Part shown: piece by piece, positions 50,807-58,744 of the stretch | Numbering within the stretch: position 1 is the first letter of the stretch | Layout of the letters: each line of letters starts with the position of its first letter | Origin: Archangium gephyra | GTDB lineage: Bacteria > Myxococcota > Myxococcia > Myxococcales > Myxococcaceae | Direction of reading: 5' to 3' | DNA length: 64,000 nucleotides | Assembly: GCA_003243425.1 (NCBI GenBank) | Contig: QFQP01000026.1 | Location: 40,668-104,667, forward strand | Notes under the pieces: model-generated | Told to the model about the DNA's origin: nothing | Seen by the model: only the letters and a program-made list of their open reading frames with translations | Database searches by the model: none | Program-made: the position numbers and the translations under genes

Positions 50807-53024
50807 CGTGGTTCTCCTCTGAGGGGTCGGACAGAAGTGCGTCTTCAACGAGCGATCTGGTCTGGAACATCGGGAAGAGAAGTGACGCCGCGAGCCGGCC
50901 GCCGAACGCAGCGTCTATTCGGCCGAGTCGATCAAGGCGTCGAGGTCGAAGTCCCCTTGCCCGCAACTGGCTCCGTGCGACCGCGATCGCGTCGTCGACG
51001 CGGCCGGAGATGAGCAACGGAACCAATGCTGCTGGTGGCCGCAGACGAATCGGTGGGCGACCTTCGTGGAGGGTCAGACCGTTCGGAAGGAACAACAGTT
51101 TGAGAAGCGCATACTCACGCGGCGGCGGCATCGCATGCGGGCGCGCGTTCTCCGACGTGCCATCGGCATCCGAATGGTTGACCCAGGTGAATCCGAAGAG
51201 CAGGTCTTCAAGTGCCTGCTCGTCGACTGCGCCGGGCTCAAAGAAGCCGCCGATGTCTGAAAGCGAGACTGGTCTGGTACCCCATGTGGGGTTTCGAGTG
51301 TCGTGCGCGTCAGTATTCTCGGCATCGAGCAGGCGACGCTTGAGCACGTGAGCAAGCCGCGTTGTGAGGTTCGCGCCAAACCATGCCTGTTGGTTGCCTC
51401 CCTTTGCGTATTCCGATTCCTTCTTCGGGTCGATTGCAGCGACGTTTGCGCGCAGTGGGCCAGCGCCGCCAGTGGCTCTGAGTGAAGCGAGCGACGCGGC
51501 GAGTCGTACTTCGGCAGAGTCGCCGCACGCCGCGACCCAGTTGCCACCGAGTCCTCCCAGTGGTCTCGACAGCTTCGGAGGCCTCGCTGTATCTCGCTTG
51601 GACAACACTCGTTCCAATGCACCGAGGGCTCTGACAATCCGTCGCATTGCGTCTGGACCGCCGCGGGTCGCGACGTCGAAGTGCGCGTCACTGACGCTTC
51701 TGCGTAGCGAGACCAAGTGTGCCGGAGGCCCGTCACCCTTGAACTTCCCTAGGAACGAGTCGAGCGTGCCGAGTTGTGCGTCGAGTTGTCTTAGTAGGTC
51801 AATCTCAGTTCGGTGAATGACTGACAGCCGACCGACCGGCGTAGCGAGGTAGTTGTCTCCTCGACGTTTCACGATTGTGTAGCGGATGAACGACTGAACG
51901 CCGCGACCAGTGCCGAGCGAGCCGACAGCCTCTGCGAAGTCCAAACTGTCCGTGGCCCTGCGGGCCTGCCCTTGGCGGCTTTGAACGTCGACTCTCCCCT
52001 CGGCGATGAACCGCGTGATCTCTGCGATCGTTGCCGAACGAGTCCAAATTGGGGCCCAGATCTCGGCTCGTACTTTTCGGCTGTCGTCCTCAGCGCGACC
52101 CGCGGACGCATACCCGGCGGCGACATGCCGAACAGTGAAAGGACTGACAGCGAACGTGTATCCGCTTGCTTCGCCCACCTGTTTGCTCGCGAGCCCGCTT
52201 ACCCATGTCATGGACCCTTCGATGAAGAAAACGAAGGCCCATGGATTGTTGGGCATGTCCTTCGTTTCGAAGCCTGGCCCTGTGTTGAATCCACCGGCGC
52301 TTCCTGGCGATGCTTGTCCAACCGATTGTTTTGAGAGTCCTGTCGCCGTGGTGCCGAAGAGTGCTGATTCAAGCAGGCGGCGCGATGTCTGCTGCTCGTT
52401 GCTGAGCAGCATTTCTACAACCGAAAGAACGTATCTCCCGGCGTGGTCGAGCGGCCCTTCGTTCGCGCCGCTTCCAAGGAGCGGCATCATCGTTGACTTG
52501 TCGTTCGAGATGACCGCTGCCGCGTCGACCCACTGAAGAGCGTCGTCCGGCAGCCAAGCTCTTAGCTGCGCAATGAAGCGTGCTTTGTCTGCGTCATTTG
52601 GTGCGTTTCTCGCTGTAACCCTGCTTCGAATCGAAGCAATGGCCCTTGAGAGAACGTCAAATCGTGAGTCGTCGCAGTCGACCACTCGATTCAGTGCTTC
52701 GCGGATTTTTTTGCCCTTTGCATTCTTGGCGTCCGTCTCGTCGTCAGAACGCGCTCTCTTCTCGCCCTTCTTCGGTTTGGGAGCCGCGTAGAAGCCACTC
52801 GCGTTGTTCCAGGGCGAGAGAACGATCGATGGCTTCCAGCGCGTGAGAACGAAATCGAGCAACGCTTCTCGTGCGATTCCTTCGAGGAAGAACCCTTCTG
52901 GGGAGAACGCACCGCGCACCGTGTGGCCGCTGGAGTTCAGCATTCGCAAGATGCCGAGTGCCCCCAGATATGCGGCGAGCGGTTCCGGTTGCAGGCCGAC
53001 ACACAGAACTCGCGGCGTACTCAT
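50796..53024 (-). CDS. csx17: Type I-G CRISPR large subunit Csx17 (Cas8u2/Cas8g)
   Basis: 742 residues; expected to recognise the PAM and recruit Cas3. The N-terminal VLCVGLQPEPLAAYLGALGILRML motif and the GGLGGNWVAACGDSAEVRLAASLAS block identify the family. A central Lys/Asp-rich stretch (KPKKGEKRARSDDE, residues ~90-110) is variable. ATG 53024 begins on the last base of the cas3 stop (TGATG). The long open frame upstream is a shadow of cas3. It lies between cas3 and csb1 in the standard order. Confidence 0.9.
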   Translation of the reverse strand: MSTPRVLCVGLQPEPLAAYLGALGILRMLNSSGHTVRGAFSPEGFFLEGIAREALLDFVLTRWKPSIVLSPWNNASGFYAAPKPKKGEKRARSDDETDAKNAKGKKIREALNRVVDCDDSRFDVLSRAIASIRSRVTARNAPNDADKARFIAQLRAWLPDDALQWVDAAAVISNDKSTMMPLLGSGANEGPLDHAGRYVLSVVEMLLSNEQQTSRRLLESALFGTTATGLSKQSVGQASPGSAGGFNTGPGFETKDMPNNPWAFVFFIEGSMTWVSGLASKQVGEASGYTFAVSPFTVRHVAAGYASAGRAEDDSRKVRAEIWAPIWTRSATIAEITRFIAEGRVDVQSRQGQARRATDSLDFAEAVGSLGTGRGVQSFIRYTIVKRRGDNYLATPVGRLSVIHRTEIDLLRQLDAQLGTLDSFLGKFKGDGPPAHLVSLRRSVSDAHFDVATRGGPDAMRRIVRALGALERVLSKRDTARPPKLSRPLGGLGGNWVAACGDSAEVRLAASLASLRATGGAGPLRANVAAIDPKKESEYAKGGNQQAWFGANLTTRLAHVLKRRLLDAENTDAHDTRNPTWGTRPVSLSDIGGFFEPGAVDEQALEDLLFGFTWVNHSDADGTSENARPHAMPPPREYALLKLLFLPNGLTLHEGRPPIRLRPPAALVPLLISGRVDDAIAVARSQLRARGLRPRRLDRLGRIDAAFGGRLAASLLFPMFQTRSLVEDALLSDPSEENHDAQ

Positions 53025-55387
53025 CACGAGACTCCCTTCTTCGCCGAGATCCGCGCTGAAGCGCGCTCGTCGGCGCACTTCACCAACGCTTCGAGGAACC
53101 CCATTCGGAAGGGACCGAGAGCCGGCGAGTCGCGCAACGCCAGCATTCGTTCTGCCCAACTTGGCCCTGTCTGCGGGTCGAGACCCAACTCCATGTAGCT
53201 CAGCGTCAGCGTGGTCTCCGGCACCTGAACACCCCCGCCCAGATCGACGGACGGCAGCACATCGCCTTCCCATACACCGCGGGCAAAGCGGACTTCAGGG
53301 GCCGGCGCTCCTCCACGAGTTGGCGGTCCCTCCTTCGGTAGTGCGCGGAGCGACATCCTCACCTTCCCGTGGTGCGAGGCGACGAGGTAGGCGGCGAGGT
53401 CGCTGAGTCCATGCTGCAGCGACGCCAATGCGGAGGCGAGCTCGTGGCGAAAGCCGCGTCGCTCAAAACGAATCCGTCCACGTTCACTCTGGCTCTTCGC
53501 GATGAAATCAGTGGGCGGGTTGACGCCGAGCTTCTTGGCGGCGTCCTGCCAGACGGGGTGAGCCTTGCCGAGGTCATGCCAGCGGCCTGCAGTAGCGAGC
53601 AATTCGACCGTTTCCTGCGGCAAACCGAGTTTCGTCGACAGGAACGCGCTCTCGGCCGAAACATCGGCGGAGTGCTCACTCAACCCGTACCAGCGCCCCA
53701 ACTCTGACTCCGGGTCGCCGTCGTACTGCCGGTCTTCGTCTTTCGAGGTCTCAACAGTCGGTACGGCCACAACAGGCGTCCTGCTCTTGGGCTGGAGCCC
53801 GGTCGCCGAGTCGTAGCCTCCATCGGCTGCGCGCAGCAGGAGTGTCAGTCCCGGGTAGATGCGCTGAACCGGCTCCCAGTTGCCGGCGACGCCGTTCCAG
53901 CACCACATCTCGCGTCCGCTCTTTTGCCAGTCGCGGACGATAGCGATCGATACCGCACAGAGTTCGTCGCGCGCTGGCGATGGATCGCGAGAGTTCGGCT
54001 CGTCGCTGAAGTCACGCCAGCACACCCGAAGGTCGTGGTCATCGGCGTCACGAATGAAGCGCGACACGTCGACGTCGTTGCCCATCAAGTCAGGTGTGGT
54101 GTCGAAGAGGTCGAGCAGATCGCGGCGCCTCAGCACGAGGCCAGTCTCAAGCGCGAGCTCCCTCCGGGGCAGCGCAGCGGGCCCGACCTCGTGCAACTCA
54201 TGCAGCGCTGCAGCGGCATCGTCGAGCGCATCGGCCGAGTACGGCAATTCGAGTTTTCCGCGTTTCTCGGGAAGGCCGAGCCAGAACACTCTGGCGTCGC
54301 TCAACTCCCCGCGCCGATTACAGCGACCGAAGCGCTGCACCATCGACGACCACGGCGCGAGTTCGGTGAACAACGTCGACGAGGACAGATCGACGCCGGC
54401 CTCGATGACCTGGGTGCTGACGAGAATCGTTCCTTCTGGTGGCGGTGCAGCCAGCGCGTGCTCGAGCGCGATACGACGATCTGGTGCGCGGAACCGCGAG
54501 TGGAGCAGCACCAGTCTGGCGGCCGGAGCCTTCTTCTGGAGTTGGGTGAAGAGTTCTTGGGCTCGCGCGACGGTGTTCACGATCACCAACGTGCGTGAGC
54601 CTGGTCGATGATTGCCGAGCACCTCGCGAGCGAGCCCGACCGCGTCACCCATCGGCGTCAAGGCACGGGAGCACGCCTTGCTCGCTCCCAGTCGTGACGC
54701 GACGACTGCGTTCGCGCGGTCTGCCGAGTCGAGCATCAAGTGCCCCGCGACATCTTCAGCCTCGACGTCAACTGTCTGAAGCCAGCGCTCCTCGAGGGTG
54801 GCGCTCATCCAGGTGGTCTGCGTCGGGAGGTGCGTGCCCAACTTGCGCCGGAGCGCTTGAAGCTGCGCCGTGGTTGCGACGCCGCTCCCCACGAGTTGCA
54901 CTTCGTCGATGACCCAGAGGCAGTCAGTGTTCAGCAGACCGAAATGCAGTGGCCAGCGGTATCGACTCATTCCGTAGCCGCGATTCAGTGCGCGAGACAG
55001 AAGCATGTCCTGGGTGCCGAGAATGATCGCGTCGTCACATGGGGCGGTGTCCCACTCTCCGCTGTCTTCGACGCCGCCCATCAACACGGTCACTCGCGTT
55101 TTAGCGTCCAGGCGCCTCACTACTTCGAGAACGACGTCGCGGGATTGCTCGACCAGCACGCGCATCGGGAGGCAGTACACAAGGCGGCGGGGTGTCGTTG
55201 TCGCGAACTGCGGATGCTGTCGACGCCACAGCCACGCAACGACGACGGCCAGCGTCTTTCCGAGCCCGGTCGGGACTTCAATACGCGCCGGCCACGGGTC
55301 TTCCGTTGCCAGACGACTTTGGTACGGCAGTGGCGTTTGGCCAGTGGCTCTGCGGAAGAACTCTTCAAACGCCGAGACATTGCTCAT
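53024..55387 (-). CDS. cas3: Type I-G Cas3 helicase with C-terminal HD nuclease
   Basis: 787 residues. Superfamily-2 helicase first: IEVPTGLGKTLAVVVAW (P-loop 39-45), WVIDEVQLVGSG as the DExH/D box (written DEVQ here), then VQRFGRCNRRGELSDA (motif VI). A C-terminal HD domain (~590-700) with WHDLGKAH (His604-Asp605), RHELASAL and ASHHGK (His672-His673) follows. HD-last order, unlike HD-first Cas3 of I-E, is known for type I-G/U Cas3. It unwinds and degrades target DNA. ATG 55387 overlaps the stop of a 38-codon ORF upstream (ATGA). Confidence 0.92.
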   Translation of the reverse strand: MSNVSAFEEFFRRATGQTPLPYQSRLATEDPWPARIEVPTGLGKTLAVVVAWLWRRQHPQFATTTPRRLVYCLPMRVLVEQSRDVVLEVVRRLDAKTRVTVLMGGVEDSGEWDTAPCDDAIILGTQDMLLSRALNRGYGMSRYRWPLHFGLLNTDCLWVIDEVQLVGSGVATTAQLQALRRKLGTHLPTQTTWMSATLEERWLQTVDVEAEDVAGHLMLDSADRANAVVASRLGASKACSRALTPMGDAVGLAREVLGNHRPGSRTLVIVNTVARAQELFTQLQKKAPAARLVLLHSRFRAPDRRIALEHALAAPPPEGTILVSTQVIEAGVDLSSSTLFTELAPWSSMVQRFGRCNRRGELSDARVFWLGLPEKRGKLELPYSADALDDAAAALHELHEVGPAALPRRELALETGLVLRRRDLLDLFDTTPDLMGNDVDVSRFIRDADDHDLRVCWRDFSDEPNSRDPSPARDELCAVSIAIVRDWQKSGREMWCWNGVAGNWEPVQRIYPGLTLLLRAADGGYDSATGLQPKSRTPVVAVPTVETSKDEDRQYDGDPESELGRWYGLSEHSADVSAESAFLSTKLGLPQETVELLATAGRWHDLGKAHPVWQDAAKKLGVNPPTDFIAKSQSERGRIRFERRGFRHELASALASLQHGLSDLAAYLVASHHGKVRMSLRALPKEGPPTRGGAPAPEVRFARGVWEGDVLPSVDLGGGVQVPETTLTLSYMELGLDPQTGPSWAERMLALRDSPALGPFRMGFLEALVKCADERASARISAKKGVS

Positions 55388-55500
55388 CGGGCCGCCATCG
55401 GAGTGGGCGTCGAGTTGAAGCGTGCGACTGCCACAGCTGCGAGCAGTGCGAAGTCGTCGTCAAAGGTCATGAGTGACTCTTTAGTGAAAGGGTCTGACAT
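55384..55500 (-). CDS. Tiny 38-codon ORF overlapping the cas3 start
   Basis: Sequence begins MSDPFTKESLMTFDDD and ends TPTPMAAR; its TGA overlaps the cas3 ATG as ATGA. The peptide is acidic at first and then Ala/Val-rich, with no recognised family. The in-frame Met 11 (ATG 55470) is an alternative start; AAAGAG lies upstream of that ATG. Given the overlap it may be a coupling leader peptide or a real tiny subunit. It could also be chance. Confidence 0.4.
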   Translation of the reverse strand: MSDPFTKESLMTFDDDFALLAAVAVARFNSTPTPMAAR

Positions 55501-55506
55501 CTCTGG

Positions 55507-55645
55507 CTGAGGGGCCCGCAACCACGCGTAAACACGTCGCTGCGAGCTCCGCACCCGGTGCTGAGGGGTTCCGCACCGCGCCTGCGAGCGTCCACCATGG
55601 GTGCTGCGAGGCCCGCACTGCGCGTCGCGGGCCTCCACCACCCCA
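55507..55645 (-). promoter_or_regulatory. Imperfect 21-22 bp direct repeats upstream of cas3
   Basis: Units related to CTGCGAGG-YCCGCACC (plus-strand reading) start at 55507, 55540, 55561, 55582, 55604 and 55625. The last five are spaced 21, 21, 22 and 21 bases, two helical turns, so equal faces of the helix are exposed. They lie between the end of the unknown 55659 gene and the cas interference operon. They fit a multi-site operator or array of activator sites. No -35/-10 pair was identified. Confidence 0.55.
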
Positions 55646-55658
55646 CGGCGGGGCGCGA

Positions 55659-56462
55659 TCAGGCTTCCGGGCTGCTCGTGGTGTCGCCTGCGCCGGGGTC
55701 GCCGACCTTGCTGGCCTTCCGGCCATACACATGGTCCAGCCGGTAGAGCGGCTCGCGCTGTTTGTCTCCGCTGTACGCGGCCAACCCCTGAGCAGACAGG
55801 TGCTGCAACACATCCATCAACAGGCGCTCGAGCCGCGCGGTCTTCCGCCCGTCGAGGTGCGTGTCAGTACGAAGCAATCGCGCGTCTCGACGCAGGCCCT
55901 TCTGTTCATCAATCAACGTCCGCGCCTCGGTCACCAGCTTGTCGAGACGTGTCTTGTCTGGAAGGTGATCGCGATACGCACGCACGTTTTCCAGCACTTC
56001 TTCCATCTTCATCATCACCACGTTGAGCCGCTGCGTGCTGGACGTCTCGAGTGAGAAAACGCTCGCCGGCAACCCTGCCGCCCGGCCGATGAGCCCCAAT
56101 TCACCCCGAATGGCAATCAATCGGGCCCGCGCTTCTTCAGCTGACGCCGTCTTCGCCTTGCTCGCCTCGACCTGTCTGTTCTGCGCCGCGTGCAGCGGCA
56201 CCAGCAACTGCATCAACACCTTCACGCGCTCGAACTGTCCGTCGCTCACCCGGTAGCCGCGCGCCTGCAGATCAGCCGCGTCGCCCCGCGCGCGCAGCAG
56301 TTCTTCCGCGTCGGCGATGAGGTCGGCCGCGTGGCTCGTCACCTCCGGGAACGCGTCGCCCAGCGCCGCGGCCTCTGCCAGCAGCGAGGCTTCCGTCGGT
56401 GCGTCAGTCGAAATCCACTTCGCCTTCACAGTCACTGCCACCACATCGTCCACCGCGGCCAT
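55659..56462 (-). CDS. Unknown helical coiled-coil protein inside the CRISPR locus
   Basis: 267 residues, not recognised. Nearly all helix: a charged Asp/Ala/Leu region (DLIADAEELLRARGDAADLQ), a coiled-coil stretch near 85-120 (NRQVEASKAKTASAEEARAR), and helices from 150 to 215 (ENVRAYRDHLPDKTRLDKLV). A short Gly/Ser/Glu tail ends it. No signal peptide, Cys clusters or nuclease motif are visible. It lies between the interference operon (same strand, downstream) and the adaptation genes (divergent). Its start has CGGAG about 7 bases upstream. It may be an accessory CRISPR factor or a passenger gene. Confidence 0.65.
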   Translation of the reverse strand: MAAVDDVVAVTVKAKWISTDAPTEASLLAEAAALGDAFPEVTSHAADLIADAEELLRARGDAADLQARGYRVSDGQFERVKVLMQLLVPLHAAQNRQVEASKAKTASAEEARARLIAIRGELGLIGRAAGLPASVFSLETSSTQRLNVVMMKMEEVLENVRAYRDHLPDKTRLDKLVTEARTLIDEQKGLRRDARLLRTDTHLDGRKTARLERLLMDVLQHLSAQGLAAYSGDKQREPLYRLDHVYGRKASKVGDPGAGDTTSSPEA

Positions 56463-56586
56463 CAGTCACTCCGAAGGGGGAAGGTCTGTCTTCGACGCCC
56501 GCGTCCCCCAAACGCCGGACACGCCGCGAACCATAGACACCCGTCACAAACTGGCGCGATGAATTCTTTGGAGCACCATTCAATAC

Positions 56587-58254
56587 ATGGGTGACGAGGT
56601 CGACGGTCTGCCGCTGCTTCCCGCTCGCATGGTCAACGAATACGCGTACTGCCCGCGGCTCTTCTTCCTCGAGTGGGTCGACCGCGAGTTCGAAGACAAC
56701 CACTTCACCGTCGACGGTCGCGTGGTGCACACCCGCGTCGACGAAGGCGAGCCCTCGGCGGCGGTGGCTCCGGGCGGCGAAGCACCGTGGCGGGCGCGCA
56801 GCGTGGAGCTCAGCTCGGTGACGCTCGGCGTGTCTGGAAAGATCGACGTGGTGGAAGGCGAGGGCGACGAGGTGGTGCCCGTCGACTTCAAGCGCGGCGA
56901 GGTACCCGACGTGCCCGAGCGCGCCTTCGAGCCCGAGCGCGTGCAGCTGTGCCTCTACGGGCTGTTGCTCCGCGAGCAGGGTCACGTGGTGACGCACGGC
57001 GAGCTGTACTTCGCGGGCTCGCGTACCCGCGTGAAGGTGGCCTTCGACGACGCGCTGGTGGCGCGCACGCTGGCGCTGGTGGCCGAGGCTCGCGCGGTGG
57101 CGCGCCAGAAGTCGGCGCCGCCTCCGCTGGTGGGCAGTCACAAGTGCGTGGGCTGCTCGCTGGCGTCGCTGTGCCTGCCCGACGAGGTGAACCTGCTGAC
57201 CGGCGCGGCGAGGGCCGAGGTGCGCCCCATGTTCCCTGCGCGCGACGACGCGCAGCCCGTGTACGTCGTCGAGGCCGGCGCCCGCGTCGGGGTGAGCGGC
57301 CACTGCCTCGAGGTGCGCGGGCGCGAGAAGAACAAGCTGCTCGAGGCGCCCCTGGTCGACGTGTCGCACCTGGTGCTGCTGGGCAACGTGCAGGTCAGCG
57401 CGCAGGCGGTGCGGGAGCTGTCTCACCGCGGCGTGCCGGTGGCGTGGTTGAGCTCCGGCGGGTGGCTGTCGGGGCTGCTCGACGGCATGGGTCACGGCCG
57501 GGTGGCGCTGCGCCAGGCGCAGTACGCGGCGGCGGCCTCGGAGGCGACGCGGCTCCCGTTGGCGCGCGCCTTCGTGGCGGCGAAGGTTCAGAACGCGCGC
57601 ACGCTGTTGCGGCGCAACCTCGACGACGCGTCGGCGGGCCTGCTGCTGGAACTCGCGCAGCTGGCCGAGCGCGCTGCCGAGGCTCCGTCGATCGACGTGC
57701 TGCTGGGGCTCGAGGGCAACGCCGCGCGGATCTACTTCGAGCAGTTCGGGCGGCTCTTGCGCGCCGACGACGCGGAGGTGTCGGCGTTCGACTTCACCAC
57801 GCGCAACCGCAGACCCCCGAAGGACCCCGTGAACGCGCTGCTGTCGTTCGCGTATTCGATGCTGACCAAAGACGTGGCCGTGGCCGCGAGGCTGGTGGGC
57901 TTCGACCCGTACCTGGGGTTTCTGCACCAGCCGCGGCACGGCCGCCTGTCGCTGGCGCTCGACGTGATGGAGGAGTTCCGGCCGATCCTCGCGGACTCGG
58001 TGGTGGTGAGCGTCATCAACACCGGCGTGGTGGGCCCGGCTGACTTTCTGTCGCGCGGGGTCGGGGTGACGCTCAACGCGGAGGGCCGCAAGAAGTTCCT
58101 GCGTGCGTGGGAGCGGCGACTGGCCGAGCAGGTGACGCACCCGGTGTTCGGGTACCGGGTGAGCTACCGGCGCATTCTCGAGATGCAGTGCAGGTTGTTG
58201 GCGCGGCACCTGTTGGGCGAACTGCCCGAGTACCCCGGCTTCCGAACGAGGTGA
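56587..58254 (+). CDS. cas4-cas1: Cas4-Cas1 fusion (type I-G adaptation protein)
   Basis: 555 residues. The Cas4 part (~1-210) has RecB-nuclease motif VPVDFKRGE and Fe-S cysteines Cys22 (YAYCPRLF), Cys187, Cys190 and Cys196. The Cas1 part (~220-555) has the metal-site residues Glu376 (GLEGNAAR), His447 (GFLHQPRHG) and Asp459 (LALDVMEEFRP). Cas4 trims and orients prespacers using the PAM, and Cas1 integrates them with Cas2. The fusion is the norm in type I-G. ATG 56587 preserves the conserved PARMVNEYAYCPR start. cas2 follows after 3 bases. Confidence 0.94.
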   Translation: MGDEVDGLPLLPARMVNEYAYCPRLFFLEWVDREFEDNHFTVDGRVVHTRVDEGEPSAAVAPGGEAPWRARSVELSSVTLGVSGKIDVVEGEGDEVVPVDFKRGEVPDVPERAFEPERVQLCLYGLLLREQGHVVTHGELYFAGSRTRVKVAFDDALVARTLALVAEARAVARQKSAPPPLVGSHKCVGCSLASLCLPDEVNLLTGAARAEVRPMFPARDDAQPVYVVEAGARVGVSGHCLEVRGREKNKLLEAPLVDVSHLVLLGNVQVSAQAVRELSHRGVPVAWLSSGGWLSGLLDGMGHGRVALRQAQYAAAASEATRLPLARAFVAAKVQNARTLLRRNLDDASAGLLLELAQLAERAAEAPSIDVLLGLEGNAARIYFEQFGRLLRADDAEVSAFDFTTRNRRPPKDPVNALLSFAYSMLTKDVAVAARLVGFDPYLGFLHQPRHGRLSLALDVMEEFRPILADSVVVSVINTGVVGPADFLSRGVGVTLNAEGRKKFLRAWERRLAEQVTHPVFGYRVSYRRILEMQCRLLARHLLGELPEYPGFRTR

Positions 58255-58257
58255 GCG

Positions 58258-58548
58258 ATGCGGCAGAGATTCCTGGTGACGTACGACATCAGCGACGCGA
58301 AGCGGTTGAGGCAGGTGTTCAAGGTGATGAAGGGCTTCGGCACGCACCTGCAGCTGTCGGTGTTCTCGTGCGACCTGACCGAGATGACGCTGGTGATGAT
58401 GAAGGCGGCGTTGAACCGGGTGATTCACGCGCAGGAAGACGCGGTGCTGATCGTCGACGTGGGGCCGTCAGACGGGCGTGGTATGTCGTCGTTCGAGTGC
58501 CTGGGGCGCGCGACGCGGCCGCCCGAGAAGGGCCCGAAGATCGTTTGA
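58258..58548 (+). CDS. cas2: CRISPR-associated endoribonuclease-fold protein Cas2
   Basis: 96 residues with the ferredoxin-like Cas2 fold: FLVTYDISDAKRLRQVFKVM at the start (Asp10 of the YDI motif), a QLSVFSCDLTE strand, and an AVLIVDVGPSD strand near the end. Forms the Cas1-Cas2 integrase with the fused protein upstream. Length is normal. The array leader begins directly after it. Confidence 0.93.
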   Translation: MRQRFLVTYDISDAKRLRQVFKVMKGFGTHLQLSVFSCDLTEMTLVMMKAALNRVIHAQEDAVLIVDVGPSDGRGMSSFECLGRATRPPEKGPKIV

Positions 58549-58744
58549 TCTCTGGCAGCGGGAATAGCGAGCGGCGCGGTGACGGTCGCGCCGTACGGGC
58601 CGCTCGCAGGGTGTTTTGCAGAGTGGTGTCGAGGGGTTGCGGGTGGTGAGGGAAGAGAAGGGTGGTGACGGGGTGCCGAAGGTGATGGACCGCTCGAAAA
58701 CGTGGGGTAAAGCCCGCGAAAGCAGTCGTGGTTTTGAAGGGGAG
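58549..58744 (+). promoter_or_regulatory. CRISPR leader with inverted repeat
   Basis: 196 bases between cas2 and the first repeat, without a plausible ORF. It contains a dyad with 9-bp perfect arms GCGAGCGGC at 58567-58575 and GCCGCTCGC at 58599-58607, with a smaller GGCGCG/CGCGCC pair inside, just past the cas2 stop, a possible cas2 terminator or integrase host-factor structure. A purine/GT-rich stretch follows to the array. Orientation is set by the degenerate last repeat at the far end. Confidence 0.75.
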
